Origin: Balanoglossus misakiensis
Lineage: Eukaryota > Hemichordata
Reading direction: 5' to 3'
NCBI GenBank assembly: GCA_040954595.2
Contig: CM082577.2
Coordinates: 8,246,001 to 8,310,000 of the forward strand
DNA: 64,000 nucleotides
Shown piece by piece: positions 34,701 to 46,596 of the stretch. How positions within the stretch are numbered: position 1 is the stretch's first letter; every line of letters starts with the position of its first letter. Made by a program: the position numbers and the translations under genes. The notes beneath the pieces are model-generated. The model made no database searches. It saw only the letters and a program-made list of their open reading frames with translations, and was not told where the DNA came from.

Positions 34701-37700
34701 TGTTAGAGAGTATACCCCCAAATAACGCACTTCCCAATGTTCTGACGTCCACATGTTTTCTGAACCTAAACTCTCAGACACATGTAAATGTAATTAATGG
34801 CTTACGTCAATTTCCTGCTCTTGGTCTTCTGAGGAAAGATAAAAGTTGCCGAGTGCACTACACTCGCATACAGTCAGAGATTCCGTCACACTCGTGGTGT
34901 TGCACGCACCGCGGTTGAAGCCTGTTCGAGATAAATGCAGTGAAAATCAATAAACAAGAGAAAGGGTTCGCGAAAGACACGCGCTCTCATTGTCAGACCG
35001 CAGTCACATGTCAGACAGGTGTGGGCTGATTTGTGAGGCACAGGTGCGGCAAGTGCAACGTTGAACCCAGTCACTTACATGGAATGGAAAATGTTGACGG
35101 GAAAAAGAAATCAAATGAATGGGGCTCCATGATATTAAAATTTTGTTACGAAAAATTACCCTTTCCTGTCCTGTTCCAAACAGCTGAATTCAAACCACAC
35201 GTTGCATTCTTCCACTGTACCTATGGGACGCAGTGATCGACAATATTAAACTTGTGTACAACTACAAAAATAGTGCCCAGCATAGATATTAATTTTAATA
35301 CTCGCAATTTTCAAATTGTACAATATACTGGTACAAACAAATGAGAATTGGGTTCGATATACTGGGTTTCATACTTTCTGGTGTATCAGAATTTCAACCC
35401 CGTCTAGCGTTGAAGCCCAAAACTATAGACCGAAACTCGAATACTAAAAGACGTCCACAGGTATCCTTTACTTACGGATGCATCTGGTGTTCTTGCGAAC
35501 TGAACTTGGATGGAATCTGTGATTTCAGAGACGGTGTGACCGTGAACTTGAACCAGTGACGATCCCACAATGCTGCACACCTCGGTGTTGGGTTGGAAGT
35601 GTTGCGCAACAAACAGATTGTTGTGGAAATGGAGGATGAAGACGAGTCTGTCGCTGGCCGGGGACATTGCGGGTGCTTTTTGATCTGTAGGACGAAATGA
35701 ACATTTTGGATTAGAGGTGATGAAAGTTTGGAATATTGTCCCCAAGATACATCGGCTTTCTTTAAATAGCAGATTAAGGGTGTATAGGATGCGAGGCATT
35801 GTGTAAGTCAGCTACTTATTATGTTTCAGTGGACAACGCTCATTTCAAAACGAATTTTCAAGCTGCTTCTCTTGGGACAATCAGTTTCAAATTAGGCATT
35901 TTACGAGGTTAATGCACGTTATAGGTGATGTAGGGTTTGTCCATTATGCTCTAAAGTAGATTGCATTTCCATGGCTGGATGTGTTTCTAAGGAAACCGCT
36001 AGGGCGATATGACGTGTCACCGAGCGTATAGATATTTAGATATTTCAAGCGGCCGTGTACATCTTTAACACTTTCCAGTCCGTCGTTCTCTTTTGATGTT
36101 TTTATCCAGCAAACAAAATTCCTGTCAGATAAACCAGGTGATCAACAGATGTTACTGTACCAACCTTCAAGCAAAGAGACGATCGCACCCATTGGTATGA
36201 ATATAGAAAAGGACACAAAATCGCCGTGTGAATGATGCTGGCTGTAAGACCAATTAAACGTCGCGCCGAGATTCTCTCGGTTGTGCATGTTGCCACCGAT
36301 AGAAAAGAAACCAGATCCGTCGTCGGTTGGTTCTTTGGACCCGCTGCTCGAATCGTTCTTGTCGTGTCTTACTTCACCGCTTTCCAAGCTCAGTATATGA
36401 ACTTCCATATTCGGTGCTGAAAGTTGTAATTGCTGTTGCCCTACCATCAACGGCAGCTTCATCATGTAGTTTTCAACAGTTTGTGTTATTCTGCAATGAA
36501 TGTTATAACTATCACCAATCATCTTACAATGTAAAGGCAAAACCCACAAGGATAACAAAGACGATAACGACGATAACAATATATTCTGAACATCCATAAA
36601 ATCTGCGACAAAATGAACTATCGCTGAAAAATTGTTGTTTATATTATTTAAAGCCTTTCTATGAAATGGTTTAGTCGGAATGTACCTGGCGCACGCGTCG
36701 TTTGTTGTGTTTCTCAAAATCTCGGCATCAACTTCTGAGAGATGACTGACAGTTTGTACGATCATTCCTCCAATGTGCTGAGCGTCGGTCACTGAAAATG
36801 TCTTCGATTCTAGTTCTACCATGTCAAGAATGTCGGCCGCAACATCCGCGTCGAATTCTGACAATAACCTTGGTTTCTCCAGCAACCGTGTCAGTTGTCC
36901 CATAACCAACGGCCAGTCAACGATGCTACCGTCAAGGCGTGCCTGGTACTTTAGAATGAAAATAAAAAACATCGACTTGAATTGGGCGGCCTGAAACGTA
37001 TTGCAGACCCTGTTAGTGTTACGATTTGTCGGACATTTTACTTGTCGATAGGAGATTCAAATGACATTCAAACCACCATTTTCCCAAAAAGCAGCCGGGA
37101 ACATGCCCAATGGTGGTGTGTTTTATCAGATTTCATGGTCACTACAGGTGTTTATCTGGTCGATTTGACGAACAAATTGTGTCGATGAAATCATGCTGTC
37201 TGCCCATCAATTATCTCATTATGTTGGAGTTTATAGTGAATTTTGCGTGGATACATACCAATCTTGATTTCAATTCGAGAAGTTTGAGCGAAATAATAGA
37301 CTTGCAGGCGTCTGTCATTGGCCGATCCCAAGCAGCATAAAATTCACGTGATAGGGTGTCATAACGATAGTTACAGTATCTCGTGGCAACGCCAGCTGAT
37401 TGGTTGCCCCTGTCCGGGCACGTGATCGTGACGTTCTCGCCGACTTCTGCTTGTGGCCAATCAAATACACCCTGGCGATGGCGGAGGCGTTCCCGTGGAC
37501 AAACGTCTGGATAAAATCGTGGAGTAGAGAGAATCGTGAAAAGAAGGCAAAGAACCTCGCAGAGAAATCGTGTAGCATATATGCATGCCAATAAGACACT
37601 GGCAGTTTGTACAGAACGGGGATGGCAATGGTCGTAATTGATATTTTAATTAACGGAAGCTATCTGACACAAATTAGCAATCCCTTACTATACACAGATG

Positions 37701-37958
37701 CATCGTAACGTTGTGTAATGGTGCCTGGAGAGCTATCCCAAATGAAATACCTTTTCTACAGATTAGTGGAAGGCCTTCGTTTGATCTCCGCCAGTCTTCC
37801 AAAAGCGTGTTCTGAATAACTTTTCCATTTTCTGTCTGATCATATTGTAAAGCAAACTCTCCCAGCTCAGCCACGCCACCGGGATCGACGGTTGTCATGG
37901 AGATGCACATGACAGCTCCGAAACTCAGAAGTAACAATGTCGCTTGTGGTGGATTCAT
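31703..37958 (-). CDS. Adhesion G protein-coupled receptor, copy B (14 exons, 798 aa)
   Basis: Exons: 37751-37958, 37259-37506, 36686-36948, 36165-36490, 35476-35684, 35160-35220, 34806-34921, 34532-34570, 33985-34085, 33431-33693, 33092-33182, 32713-32834, 32264-32412, 31703-31903. Seven exons (5, 6, 8-12) have the same length as in copy A and every phase matches, so this is a tandem duplicate. The architecture is the same: signal peptide (MNPPQATLLLLSFGAVM), HRM-like module with ITCP and WDRPMTDAC (about 70-150), GAIN region, a four-cysteine GPS remnant (426, 445, 457, 459) lacking His-Leu-Ser/Thr, then seven helices. The TM2-TM3 exon has WNGVEGLNMYLSL and TM7 ends FQGFYIFIFHC. Exon 4 is 81 nt longer than in A, with a Ser/Gly-rich insert, and exon 13 is 9 nt shorter. 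The cytoplasmic tails do not align. The extracellular half has diverged far more than the helices, as expected of receptors evolving ligand differences. Confidence 0.88.
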
Positions 37959-40406
37959 AGTTTACCATTAATATGGATCTTTTCACAGACTTTTAACCAT
38001 GTTGTAATCGATGTGTGATGGTTACGACGGAATGACGAATTTAATCCGATGGAGAAGAGCGGAACAGCTGAAGATATATGCATAAGAAACACAAATACTT
38101 GGGTAGTACTTTGAAATTTTCCACAACTGATCTCCTAAACACCATATCATGAATGTAATATACTAGTACTAACACCAAGCAGACACAGACATATGTATAC
38201 GTGTACATGTATGTATAGTCTGGTAAAGGTTTGTATTGGTAGGACACAGGCATACGACACAGCGCAGAGGAATATGAAAAGAAAATGTCCCATCTTGCAG
38301 ACCAACTATTCCAAGTAAATCAGTTCATTAATAATGAAATAGTCGAAATGGTGAAATATCTTACTTAAATTCAAAGAACTTTTATTAATGGATATCAGAT
38401 TTCATAATTTACACCGTAGCATTTAGAGTCATAGATGGGCTTGTCTTCCCAGAAGCCATGAATGAAAATTGATAGACATGAACGGGTCGCACTGTCAGTC
38501 TTGTGAGGGAAATGCACTGTGACGGTATCATAATGTACTCTCTCAATCTATTTTACCGTCCCATTATGAGGAGCTTTTAGCGTGAATCACACTGCTACGT
38601 GATGTCGTGTTATTTGATTTTAAATACTGACCCGCAGGAAATGAAATTCATCGGAGACGTCGCTGTCATCGCAGGTCTAATTGAGAGCATGCGCAATGGA
38701 TTAACGATGCCAGTGTCCGGTGGGGGAAAAGTAACGAGAATTTGAAATTTGCAACAGGTTTTACCCTGTCGGAGACCGATAATTGGCCTCTGAATTTATC
38801 AATCCTCTGATGCTATATTAAAGTGGGTGAGAAGTCTTTTTTGAAAACAAAGAAGAGAAAACACGGTGTTCGACACCTGTTGCCATAACCTTTCTCCACT
38901 TTAAATTTCAAATCTGGGATGGGATGTTTACTTACAACGAGACTTGAAAGCGAAACCGAGTAGGTCGCGGTTTGCGCGTTTCACACGTTAATCTCCACGC
39001 GATCAATCACAAACAGCCACTAAATTAATCCAAAAGTAAATGTACTAAATATTCTCCCTGGTTGTACCAGTCTCCTAAATCTAACGATGGTTTATTTTTA
39101 GACGGCGGCAAGATAAATGGACCGGCCGTGGGAGAATCATAGATTGTCGGGGAAGTATACAATGGAGGGTAGGCGTGATGGGGATAAGAACTCGATGTTT
39201 TCAGTTTTTATGATGGAACTGGGCATTTGGAGTATACTAGGCTATAGGTCATGTAAAGTATATGATGACCCTCCTCCATGTGACCCCCCCCCCTCCCTAA
39301 TCCTCGTTAGGTTATATATCAGACCCTCCCTAGAGAATTAAAATAGGACCTGTGTATCATGACCAAGAATGGAACTATTCTATGAGAACACTACGAAAGT
39401 GCTGTTGCTGACGATATTCTTGTTCACGACGCATTTATAATTTTTTTGTTTTGTTTTGTTTTGTAACATGAATGATATCCAATGTTCCAGTTACACAACA
39501 TAGATTATGTAATGCCTACTGAACTGTTTTCTTGTGGAATGTAGTTCAGCAATGGAAAAATGGAATGTGGTAGGGCTCGTCAGAATGGCAAAAGGGTTTA
39601 CAACCACAGACAGTTCTCCGTGTATTCCCTGCATATTCACGCCCAGACACAGCTTGCTTTATCTGGGTTTGCATTTCACGCAAAAAATGCAACTGTTCCC
39701 ATTTAAGGCATTATCAACGTTTTTCGCGCATCGGAGTACATTCGCTTTTGGAAACTGTGATTTAAGCTACAATGAGAAGTTTCATAGCATGCATGAACTC
39801 ACCTCTTTGTTAAGAATTCTGTCTGTTGGCATCAAAATCGACGCTGGTATCTCATCGACCCGCACCGAGGGAAATTTCTGATTCGTTTTTTGTCCAAATG
39901 TCTAACTTGGACGACATTCACACTTCATGTGTGACCGATAGACGAAATGACGCAAATACGACATGTTAAAACTTGCTTCTGGCAGCCGTGCACCGAAGTT
40001 TAAAATAAAGCTTTTGTTGTATTCTGTTGTTTTTTGTTTTGCCTTTATATTTACCTAAATTCTTTGAACACTAAATGATCAAAGTGTTAACGTGTTGCTT
40101 TTCAACTCCGCCGTTTTTTACCATTAGGTAGATTTCTTTTTGATCTAACATACCATGGATCTGAATACTGGTCATTAGATTGATCACTTCGAGTAGATTT
40201 GAGCTTCCGCAACCAGCGCGCGTCGTAACCCCGTGATCTCATGATGATAGAACACAATGGTTGCTCGGTAACATTCTTATCGCTGCGTCATAAATAAACG
40301 CGCCGCGCCAAGTTTACAGAAAGAGAACTCTTCTTAGAACACAAATCCTCATTTCCTTGTTTTCTTCTGGGTGATACAACAGATAAACAAGCAAAAATTT
40401 CTCAAA
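37959..40406. other. Spacer between divergent genes (GPCR copy B and the coiled-coil gene)
   Basis: Contains both presumed promoters. Only short unsupported frames are present. A (TTTTG)n run lies at about 39445-39465 and a C tract near 39286. A TATA box or initiator cannot be fixed without transcript data. Confidence 0.4.
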
Positions 40407-41743
40407 ATGACGACAACTTATCGGCCGAGATCGCTCGCCAAATTGAAATTATTCGCCGAAAACGGGCGTTTCGACGTCTATAACGCCACAGCGGCTGATG
40501 TCGACAGACGAATTCGGTACCTTGAAGATCAACTACACAAATTCCGACAAGAAAGCGGCAGTGTCAATGCATGGGATGATGAAATGTTCTATCTGAGAAA
40601 GGTGGGCTACTTAGAACAGATGTTTTATCACAGGATGATTGTTAAAACTTGCGCTGGGACACGTAGTCACCACGATTACACATGCACCGCACTACAGTAC
40701 ATGAACGCACCGCATAGCACCACACTGCGCAACTGCACATCACACTGCACCACATTGCCTATTTATCGCACCTCACCGCACCTGCACATAAATCATCGCC
40801 TTCATTTTATTCTCTCAGGAATTAATCTGTTCAAGGAGCGGGAATCGAGAACTGGAACAAGAACTTCAGGTACGGATAAAACTCATCAAATCCGTCTGAA
40901 AGTATTCCTGAGACATGGGTGATGTAAAGTGCCAATGGAATGAAATATCATGTTGATTTATGTACATTGACATCAAAAAGGTTTAGTCCGTATACCTCGT
41001 GTACAAGCCAAATGCCAAGTGACGTTCTGACAACAAAACTAAGGTCATCACTCTACAAATTTCACAAGAGCGAGTATTTTTTTCTCCAGCGACTTATCAG
41101 ATCTTCACTTTCCACACAGTCCGTCAAACTTGAAGTGCAATGTCTTCAAAGAAAAATAGAAATGTTGACCGAAGCAGAGAGGATTTCAAGAGATGACAGG
41201 GATGAAGAGAGGCGAGCAAGAAGGAAAGCTGTCTGGGAAAACTATGATTTGAAGAGAGAAAACTTAGTGCTCAGACGGATCATTGAGAACTTGAAGTCCT
41301 CAAGGCAGGTATATAATTAATTAGTATTATATTTTAGAAATTATATATGTGCATCGTTCTTCAAATACACTTAGCTACACGCTTATTTGGCCATTACGTT
41401 GCAATACATTCTTTTAGAGGCTTATAGATGTTATGAGATGTGACGCGTACCATCTCGTATTTCATAGATGTCGATGCAATAGAAAACAGAACTTTTGGCT
41501 GACATAGACTCATTGTGGGATCTTCATTCTTTCACTTCATTATAGAAACTCGGCGATGAGAGTTCGTCCAGTGAGTCTTCGACGCTAACACATAGCTACC
41601 TCAGTCCTGATTACGTCAGCAGACGTAGCAACCGCCCGTCCGGAGAAAATACCAGATATATAGATTCCTTGTATTTCAGAGACAATACCCTTCCCCAGTA
41701 TAGAGGGCGCTTCAACCTAGACATCTCGACAGACTCAGAATAG
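40407..41743 (+). CDS. Unrecognised 210-aa coiled-coil protein (4 exons)
   Basis: Exons 40407-40601, 40819-40869, 41120-41308, 41546-41743, all phase 0. Start chosen at MTTTYRPRSLAKLKLF; an upstream in-frame ATG at 40371 would add 12 residues but has a weaker context. Residues 30-80 and 83-145 are charged, leucine-spaced helices (VDRRIRYLEDQLHKFRQ, VKLEVQCLQRKIEML, then a DDRDEERRARRKAVWENYDL stretch) typical of coiled coils. Residues 146-210 are Ser/Asp/Tyr-rich and disordered, ending in DISTDSE. No signal peptide, membrane helix or catalytic motif is visible. I do not recognise a family; a cytoskeletal, centrosomal or ciliary role is only a guess from composition. A candidate AATAAA lies at 41893. 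Confidence 0.75.
40684..40795 (+). repeat. CACYGCACC-rich imperfect minisatellite
   Basis: Variants of CACCGCA, CACTGCACC and CACATCACACTGC recur irregularly through about 110 bases in intron 1 of the coiled-coil gene. The sequence is low-complexity, with no open splice or coding interpretation. Confidence 0.6.
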
Positions 41744-41892
41744 ACGAAACCTTGGTAGTTGATATTGTATTTCAAAAGAACATTAAAAGCGAGCGAATAG
41801 GATTTATAGATATGTGGTGGGGTTTATGTCGTTTAGTCACATGCTAGCAAGATATATAACAGATTGCTCTTTAGTACATATTAATTTAAAGA

Positions 41893-41898
41893 AATAAA
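41893..41898 (+). terminator. AATAAA polyadenylation signal of the coiled-coil gene
   Basis: AATAAA lies 150 nt after the TAG stop at 41741-41743, on the coding strand and at a typical distance. Confidence 0.5.
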
Positions 41899-43173
41899 AC
41901 AGTGTTGGTACAGCAGACACACCAACAGCCCGACAGCTTTCATCTTGAAAGGTTTCGAATTTCCAGCACTCTCTTTAAAAGTTTAGACAATCTGATGAAT
42001 AATTTACTGCGCCAATGTTGCCAGAAGCTATCTCACGTTTAAAATGCAAGTTTTCAAAAAATGGCCAATCACCTTAACCCCTTGAACCCTGACCAACAGG
42101 CGACTTTGACAAGGATTTACATTTTTTTTCTGTGGTTCAGTTGGACCTGTACAGATATAAGTATTACATCCAGACGACAAAAGTCACCTGATTCCGTGGA
42201 AAATTTTCCAGAGTTTATTTGGCTGAGAACATCCTTCTTGCAATATATTCAAAGAACATGTATTTACAAATAGTTTGGAAATGTAAGACTTCAAATTTGC
42301 GTTTGCTTTTTTTTCAGTCATAGAAAAGAAAGAAAAAGATGAAAGTACACATTCTATGGATCACACATATTGAAGATGACATGTACTGTCATATGCCATC
42401 TCCAGTTTCAAGGCATGAAGGCCTGCATTCCATTTATCACAGACACACACATCCATGCTTGTGCTTTAAGCCATACAACCAGTAATACACACAGCAAAAT
42501 GGATGGTCATAGAGAGAGATCATATAATAATTAGCAAAAGACTTTGTTTACATGGGACAGATGTGTTGTTATGATGCTGGCCCGGAAAAGTTAGGCATGT
42601 ATCTTTCGAAAATGCCTTTTGAGAAATCTGAGTGTGAAAGTATGGATATTTTATGTAAGCCCTATAAATGTGTATGTGCTTCAAACATGATTATTTTTAA
42701 GGGAAAAAGATACAGCTGTGATGAGTTACCCCTCCAACCCTGAATTGTAAGATTTCACAAAACCTTACACATTTCACTCTCTTTCATCTTCACCTCTGTC
42801 ACTAAAGACATAAAATGTAAAAATTCTGCATCCATAGATATCACTGATTTGTCCACTTTCTTCAACAGAATTCAATGTAGCCCATTCACCCCATATCTCT
42901 GTGTAAAGGTCCAGCACTGCAACTGAAAACAATGGGGTTGGACCAAACCATGGTGGTGAAAAGGTTAAAAAAAGAAATTGATACAATAACTTTCACCATT
43001 AAGAAAGTTTACAGCAAAATAAATTATGCTTTCATTGTCTTCTAGATGGATTAACATTACGCATTTTGGGGGAGGGGGGAGTTGTCAAGGTTTGCTTCTG
43101 TAGATAAGATACCTGCAGAGGAATCTACTGATCACATCACATCTCAGCTCCAATTAAACGGTGACTGGATCTT
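41899..43173. other. Spacer between convergent genes
   Basis: No gene recognised. It contains one copy of the TTAA-flanked MITE family at 42878-42967 and presumably the 3' untranslated region of the minus-strand GET4 gene that stops at 43174. Confidence 0.45.
42878..42967. mobile_element. TTAA-flanked palindromic MITE, same family as 15681
   Basis: Reverse orientation relative to 15681. It ends GGACCAAACCATGGTGGTGA then AAAGGTTAA. The left end (AGCCCATTCACC) has decayed. Confidence 0.7.
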
Positions 43174-45991
43174 CTAATCCAACTCAACTGGACACAACTC
43201 ATCTGTCACCGGCAAACTTTCATCATCGTCATCCACAAAGAGGCTCTGCAACAAATTCCCTGTAACAAACCAAAAATTAATGTTACTGCACTATACTTTG
43301 CGAATACATGACACACTCCTACATTTATGTACTTCATCAAGTCTATCTTCTCATGATATGCCAGACTTTGTTTTGAACAGTGACCACATTAATTCAGTTT
43401 ATACATGTTGCGCCAACACAGTACCGTTTGCGTTGTGACCCTTTTGACCTTTGTTTGTTTGTTCGTTGTTTGTATTCGCTCTCATGCCTTGAACTTGACA
43501 AACACACACACCATATTAAAGGTACGATTGTACAGAATTGGTTTGTCTTTATTGCCGTTGAAACAGTCTGCATTTTATGTTCTTTCACAAGCAAGCCCTG
43601 TTTTTGCAAAAAGATGCGAATATACCATTCAGAGTCTACTGTACTTTGGTTGTGTTTAGTTTTCACACTCTGAAATGAATATAAAACCTACCTAAAACAC
43701 CACCTGGTTGAGAATTATCTTCTTTTGGTGGTGGCACACCGAAAAATATCTGTCCAATACGGTCAATATAGTCCCTATAACTTGGGTCTCTTGATATTGA
43801 CGGCTGGTACTTTTCACATAATACTGCAAACACTGTTAGTTTACCACTGAAGACAGATGAATAATGTGAAATGTTAAAAAGTGTATTATGAAGCATATAT
43901 CGCCTGGATTAAGCTATGAAAATTTAGTATGATTTGTAAAATCATATTTATTCATATAAATGACATGATGCTTCAATAATACAAAATCCTCTCAAAAAAG
44001 AAAGTTACTGGACCCTATTCTATTCAGCTGTATGGATTTGTAAACAAGCCAACACTTACCCTTGTATTGCGAGCAGTAAAAACCAAACAAAATTTAACAG
44101 TGGTCTCATAAAAGGTGGTCCAGTCTCTATGTCTGGGTGTTGCTCTGTGTATGTATAAAATACTACTGATGCAGTTTTCTCATTTTTTAAGCATAAAAGT
44201 CTGCAAAAAAGAGGAAAAAATACTATTTGTTATGCTTATTTGTAAGCACACAGAAAATTTTATTTTCATAGTATGAAATGCAAAGTTTCAGTCTACAGAT
44301 GTAGAGATGTGTATTTAATTTTTTTTCTTGTACGTCACCACTTGCAATGAATTTCGGTTAATACTTACTGCAGAACAGCTTGAGTTATAAACATGTCTAC
44401 TTCACTGGGAAAACCCTTCACTGTTGCATACTCCACTAACATCGATGCACAGGCAATGCCATCATAGGAATGTATGAAATGATACCTGGATTCATAGTAA
44501 TTCTTTTCTGTGGAAAAAAAACAGAAATAAGAAATCATAGAGAAGCTGGCAGATGAACTGATGATTGGTCAGGTGAGTACGTAGGTAAGTACGTTTTCCT
44601 GGATGCAATTGAACTCATGACAAAGACAAGCAAACATTGAGCTTTGAAACTGACAGAAATTCTTCAAACTCAGTGAACGTTACTTTGGAATGGGAGGACT
44701 CACCTTTCCACAGTGTCATTGCAATTTGTTGGTGGAGATCGGGATGGCCTGATTTGTGAGATGTCTCCCCTTTGCTGGACCACTTCAATGCAGCATTAAC
44801 GTACTGTCCCCTTTCCGGAGATTCATGGTCTAATAACCTGAGTAGACTGCAAATTTTATCTGTGAAGTGTGGTAAACATCATAAAAGCAATTATCTTTAC
44901 AGAAGTGTATTCTTTGAAGTATGTCAATACAAATCTTTGGACCAGCAGTCCGTTCATTTCTACACAATTTTCTACCAGATATTCAGTTTAAAATCTTACC
45001 TATTTTGTCTTCATTCACAGATGAATTAGAATTGTTGAGGGCTTCTATTAACAACATAGACAAATCAGCCCCACTTCCATGCTGTAGTATCAGACAAAAT
45101 CAGATATAACTCCATTATCAATCGGGTGGATGCTCCATAATTAATCTGATTGACAATTTTACAGTATTTCAAAGGGAAGATTTCACAAAATTTATCAATA
45201 ATTTGCAGATTGCTGTCTTCTCCAAATATTATCAATTAATTACCTGATTATGTTTCAACAGCAAGCTGGCACCAGAATATAACAGTTCTATAGCTTCTGC
45301 ATGTTTCTTCTGTGACATATACCTATGTACAGAAAGAGTAATTATCAATAGCCGTCTTCTTGACAAGTACACAACAGACTGTCTGATTTCTGGGGTAGCT
45401 GGGATCCTATGGCGATTACACATCAACGAGTGCTGCTGGTAAACCTGTTCTGGATAAATCCGTTGGACCAGTTTATCAGAATGTGTTCATCAGTATATAG
45501 GTTACTCACTGGGTGAGTTAAATGACTGTGATCTTTTTCGTGCAGCCAATGACACTCACTCAAACTGATACGAATTTATCATTGTGTTAATGTGTACTGT
45601 GAGTGTGCTTTCATGGAAATTACACATACCCTTTTGAATTAAACACACGAAGAATAAGCAAACCCAACTGACTGTCTAGCACATGTGAAAAATACATTTG
45701 GTTAGCACACAAGTAAAAGAGGTAAAATTAAAATCCGAAATATCAATCAACAAAGCTTCATCACATATGCATATTGCTGATTACGGAAATAGAAAACGAC
45801 ACGGTTACACGAAGGTATCTTTGTAAATAATTCGCTCACTGAGGTCGCTCTGTTGACCCGAAGTCGATTATGTTACCTTACCTGAAATAGAGGGTTCTGT
45901 ACATTTGATGGGCTTCATAGAAATTGCCTTCCTCTACACTAATGCGTAGTTTCTTCAACACACGTTCCACTCCACCTCTGCTGGCAGCCAT
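43174..45991 (-). CDS. GET4: GET4 homologue, BAG6-complex targeting factor (8 exons, 315 aa)
   Basis: Exons: 45882-45991, 45244-45322, 45000-45081, 44704-44859, 44369-44507, 44060-44200, 43692-43846, 43174-43259. Phases agree and the total is 945 coding nt. The protein begins [20 protein letters not shown] and contains [38 protein letters not shown] and [17 protein letters not shown], and the motif [15 protein letters not shown]. It ends PVELD. These blocks run collinear with animal GET4 along its full length (human about 327 aa). GET4 is an all-helical TPR-like protein that joins BAG6 and UBL4A (Get5) in the cytosolic complex. That complex hands tail-anchored proteins from SGTA to GET3/TRC40 for insertion into the endoplasmic reticulum. 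The start codon sits in the conserved N-terminal position. The gene is divergent from DPH7, with 605 bp between the two start codons. Confidence 0.97.
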
Positions 45992-46596
45992 TTTGCAGAT
46001 CCGATCCATTCACACTCTGTTGGACCGACTGATATACTGTGGGGTTTTCCCCAAGATAATTTTCCAAAGAAATTCCGAGCTGCTTCTATTTTGTACATGA
46101 AATTCGCAAAGGAGTGAAAATTGCAATTTTTACACCCGGTTATCTATTTTTTAACATTGAACAATGTGTCCAGTCTAACAAGAACTGTCAAAGGTCACAC
46201 TTGGTCAAGTGGGTCAAGTTGGTTCAATTCCACCTGTGGTGGCGCCTTTCATAAGGCTGTCTGCTTCATTTGGATGTGCAACATGGGATTTTGATCACAA
46301 CTGTACTTCTGTTTTTAATGCTACTGAAGGATAGGTGAGGTAAGACAAACTTCATAGAATGTTTTTAACTGAGACGCAGAAACTCTGATCAACGCTATTA
46401 GAAACCATGCAGAATTATGACAAAGTTTAGTTATGTAAATTCTCATTGAGATAATTATAAAATACATGTACAGTGTATATTAAAATTTATACAATTGAAA
46501 ACAAATATGCCTGGTAAATAATTTGTATCTAAGGAGACTTTAATTTGTTGTACATGCAGGCATATTCAACCAGCCAATCTTTGACCTGCAAGTTCC
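45992..46596. promoter_or_regulatory. Presumed shared bidirectional promoter of GET4 and DPH7
   Basis: 605 bp between the divergent start codons at 45991 (minus) and 46597 (plus). No other gene fits, so both 5' untranslated regions and core promoters must lie here unless upstream exons exist. No TATA box is obvious near either start, consistent with a housekeeping promoter. The exact initiation sites cannot be read from sequence. Confidence 0.55.

Noticed and set aside
36102-36296. Separate small minus-strand gene
   Set aside because: Overlaps exon 4 of GPCR copy B in another frame.
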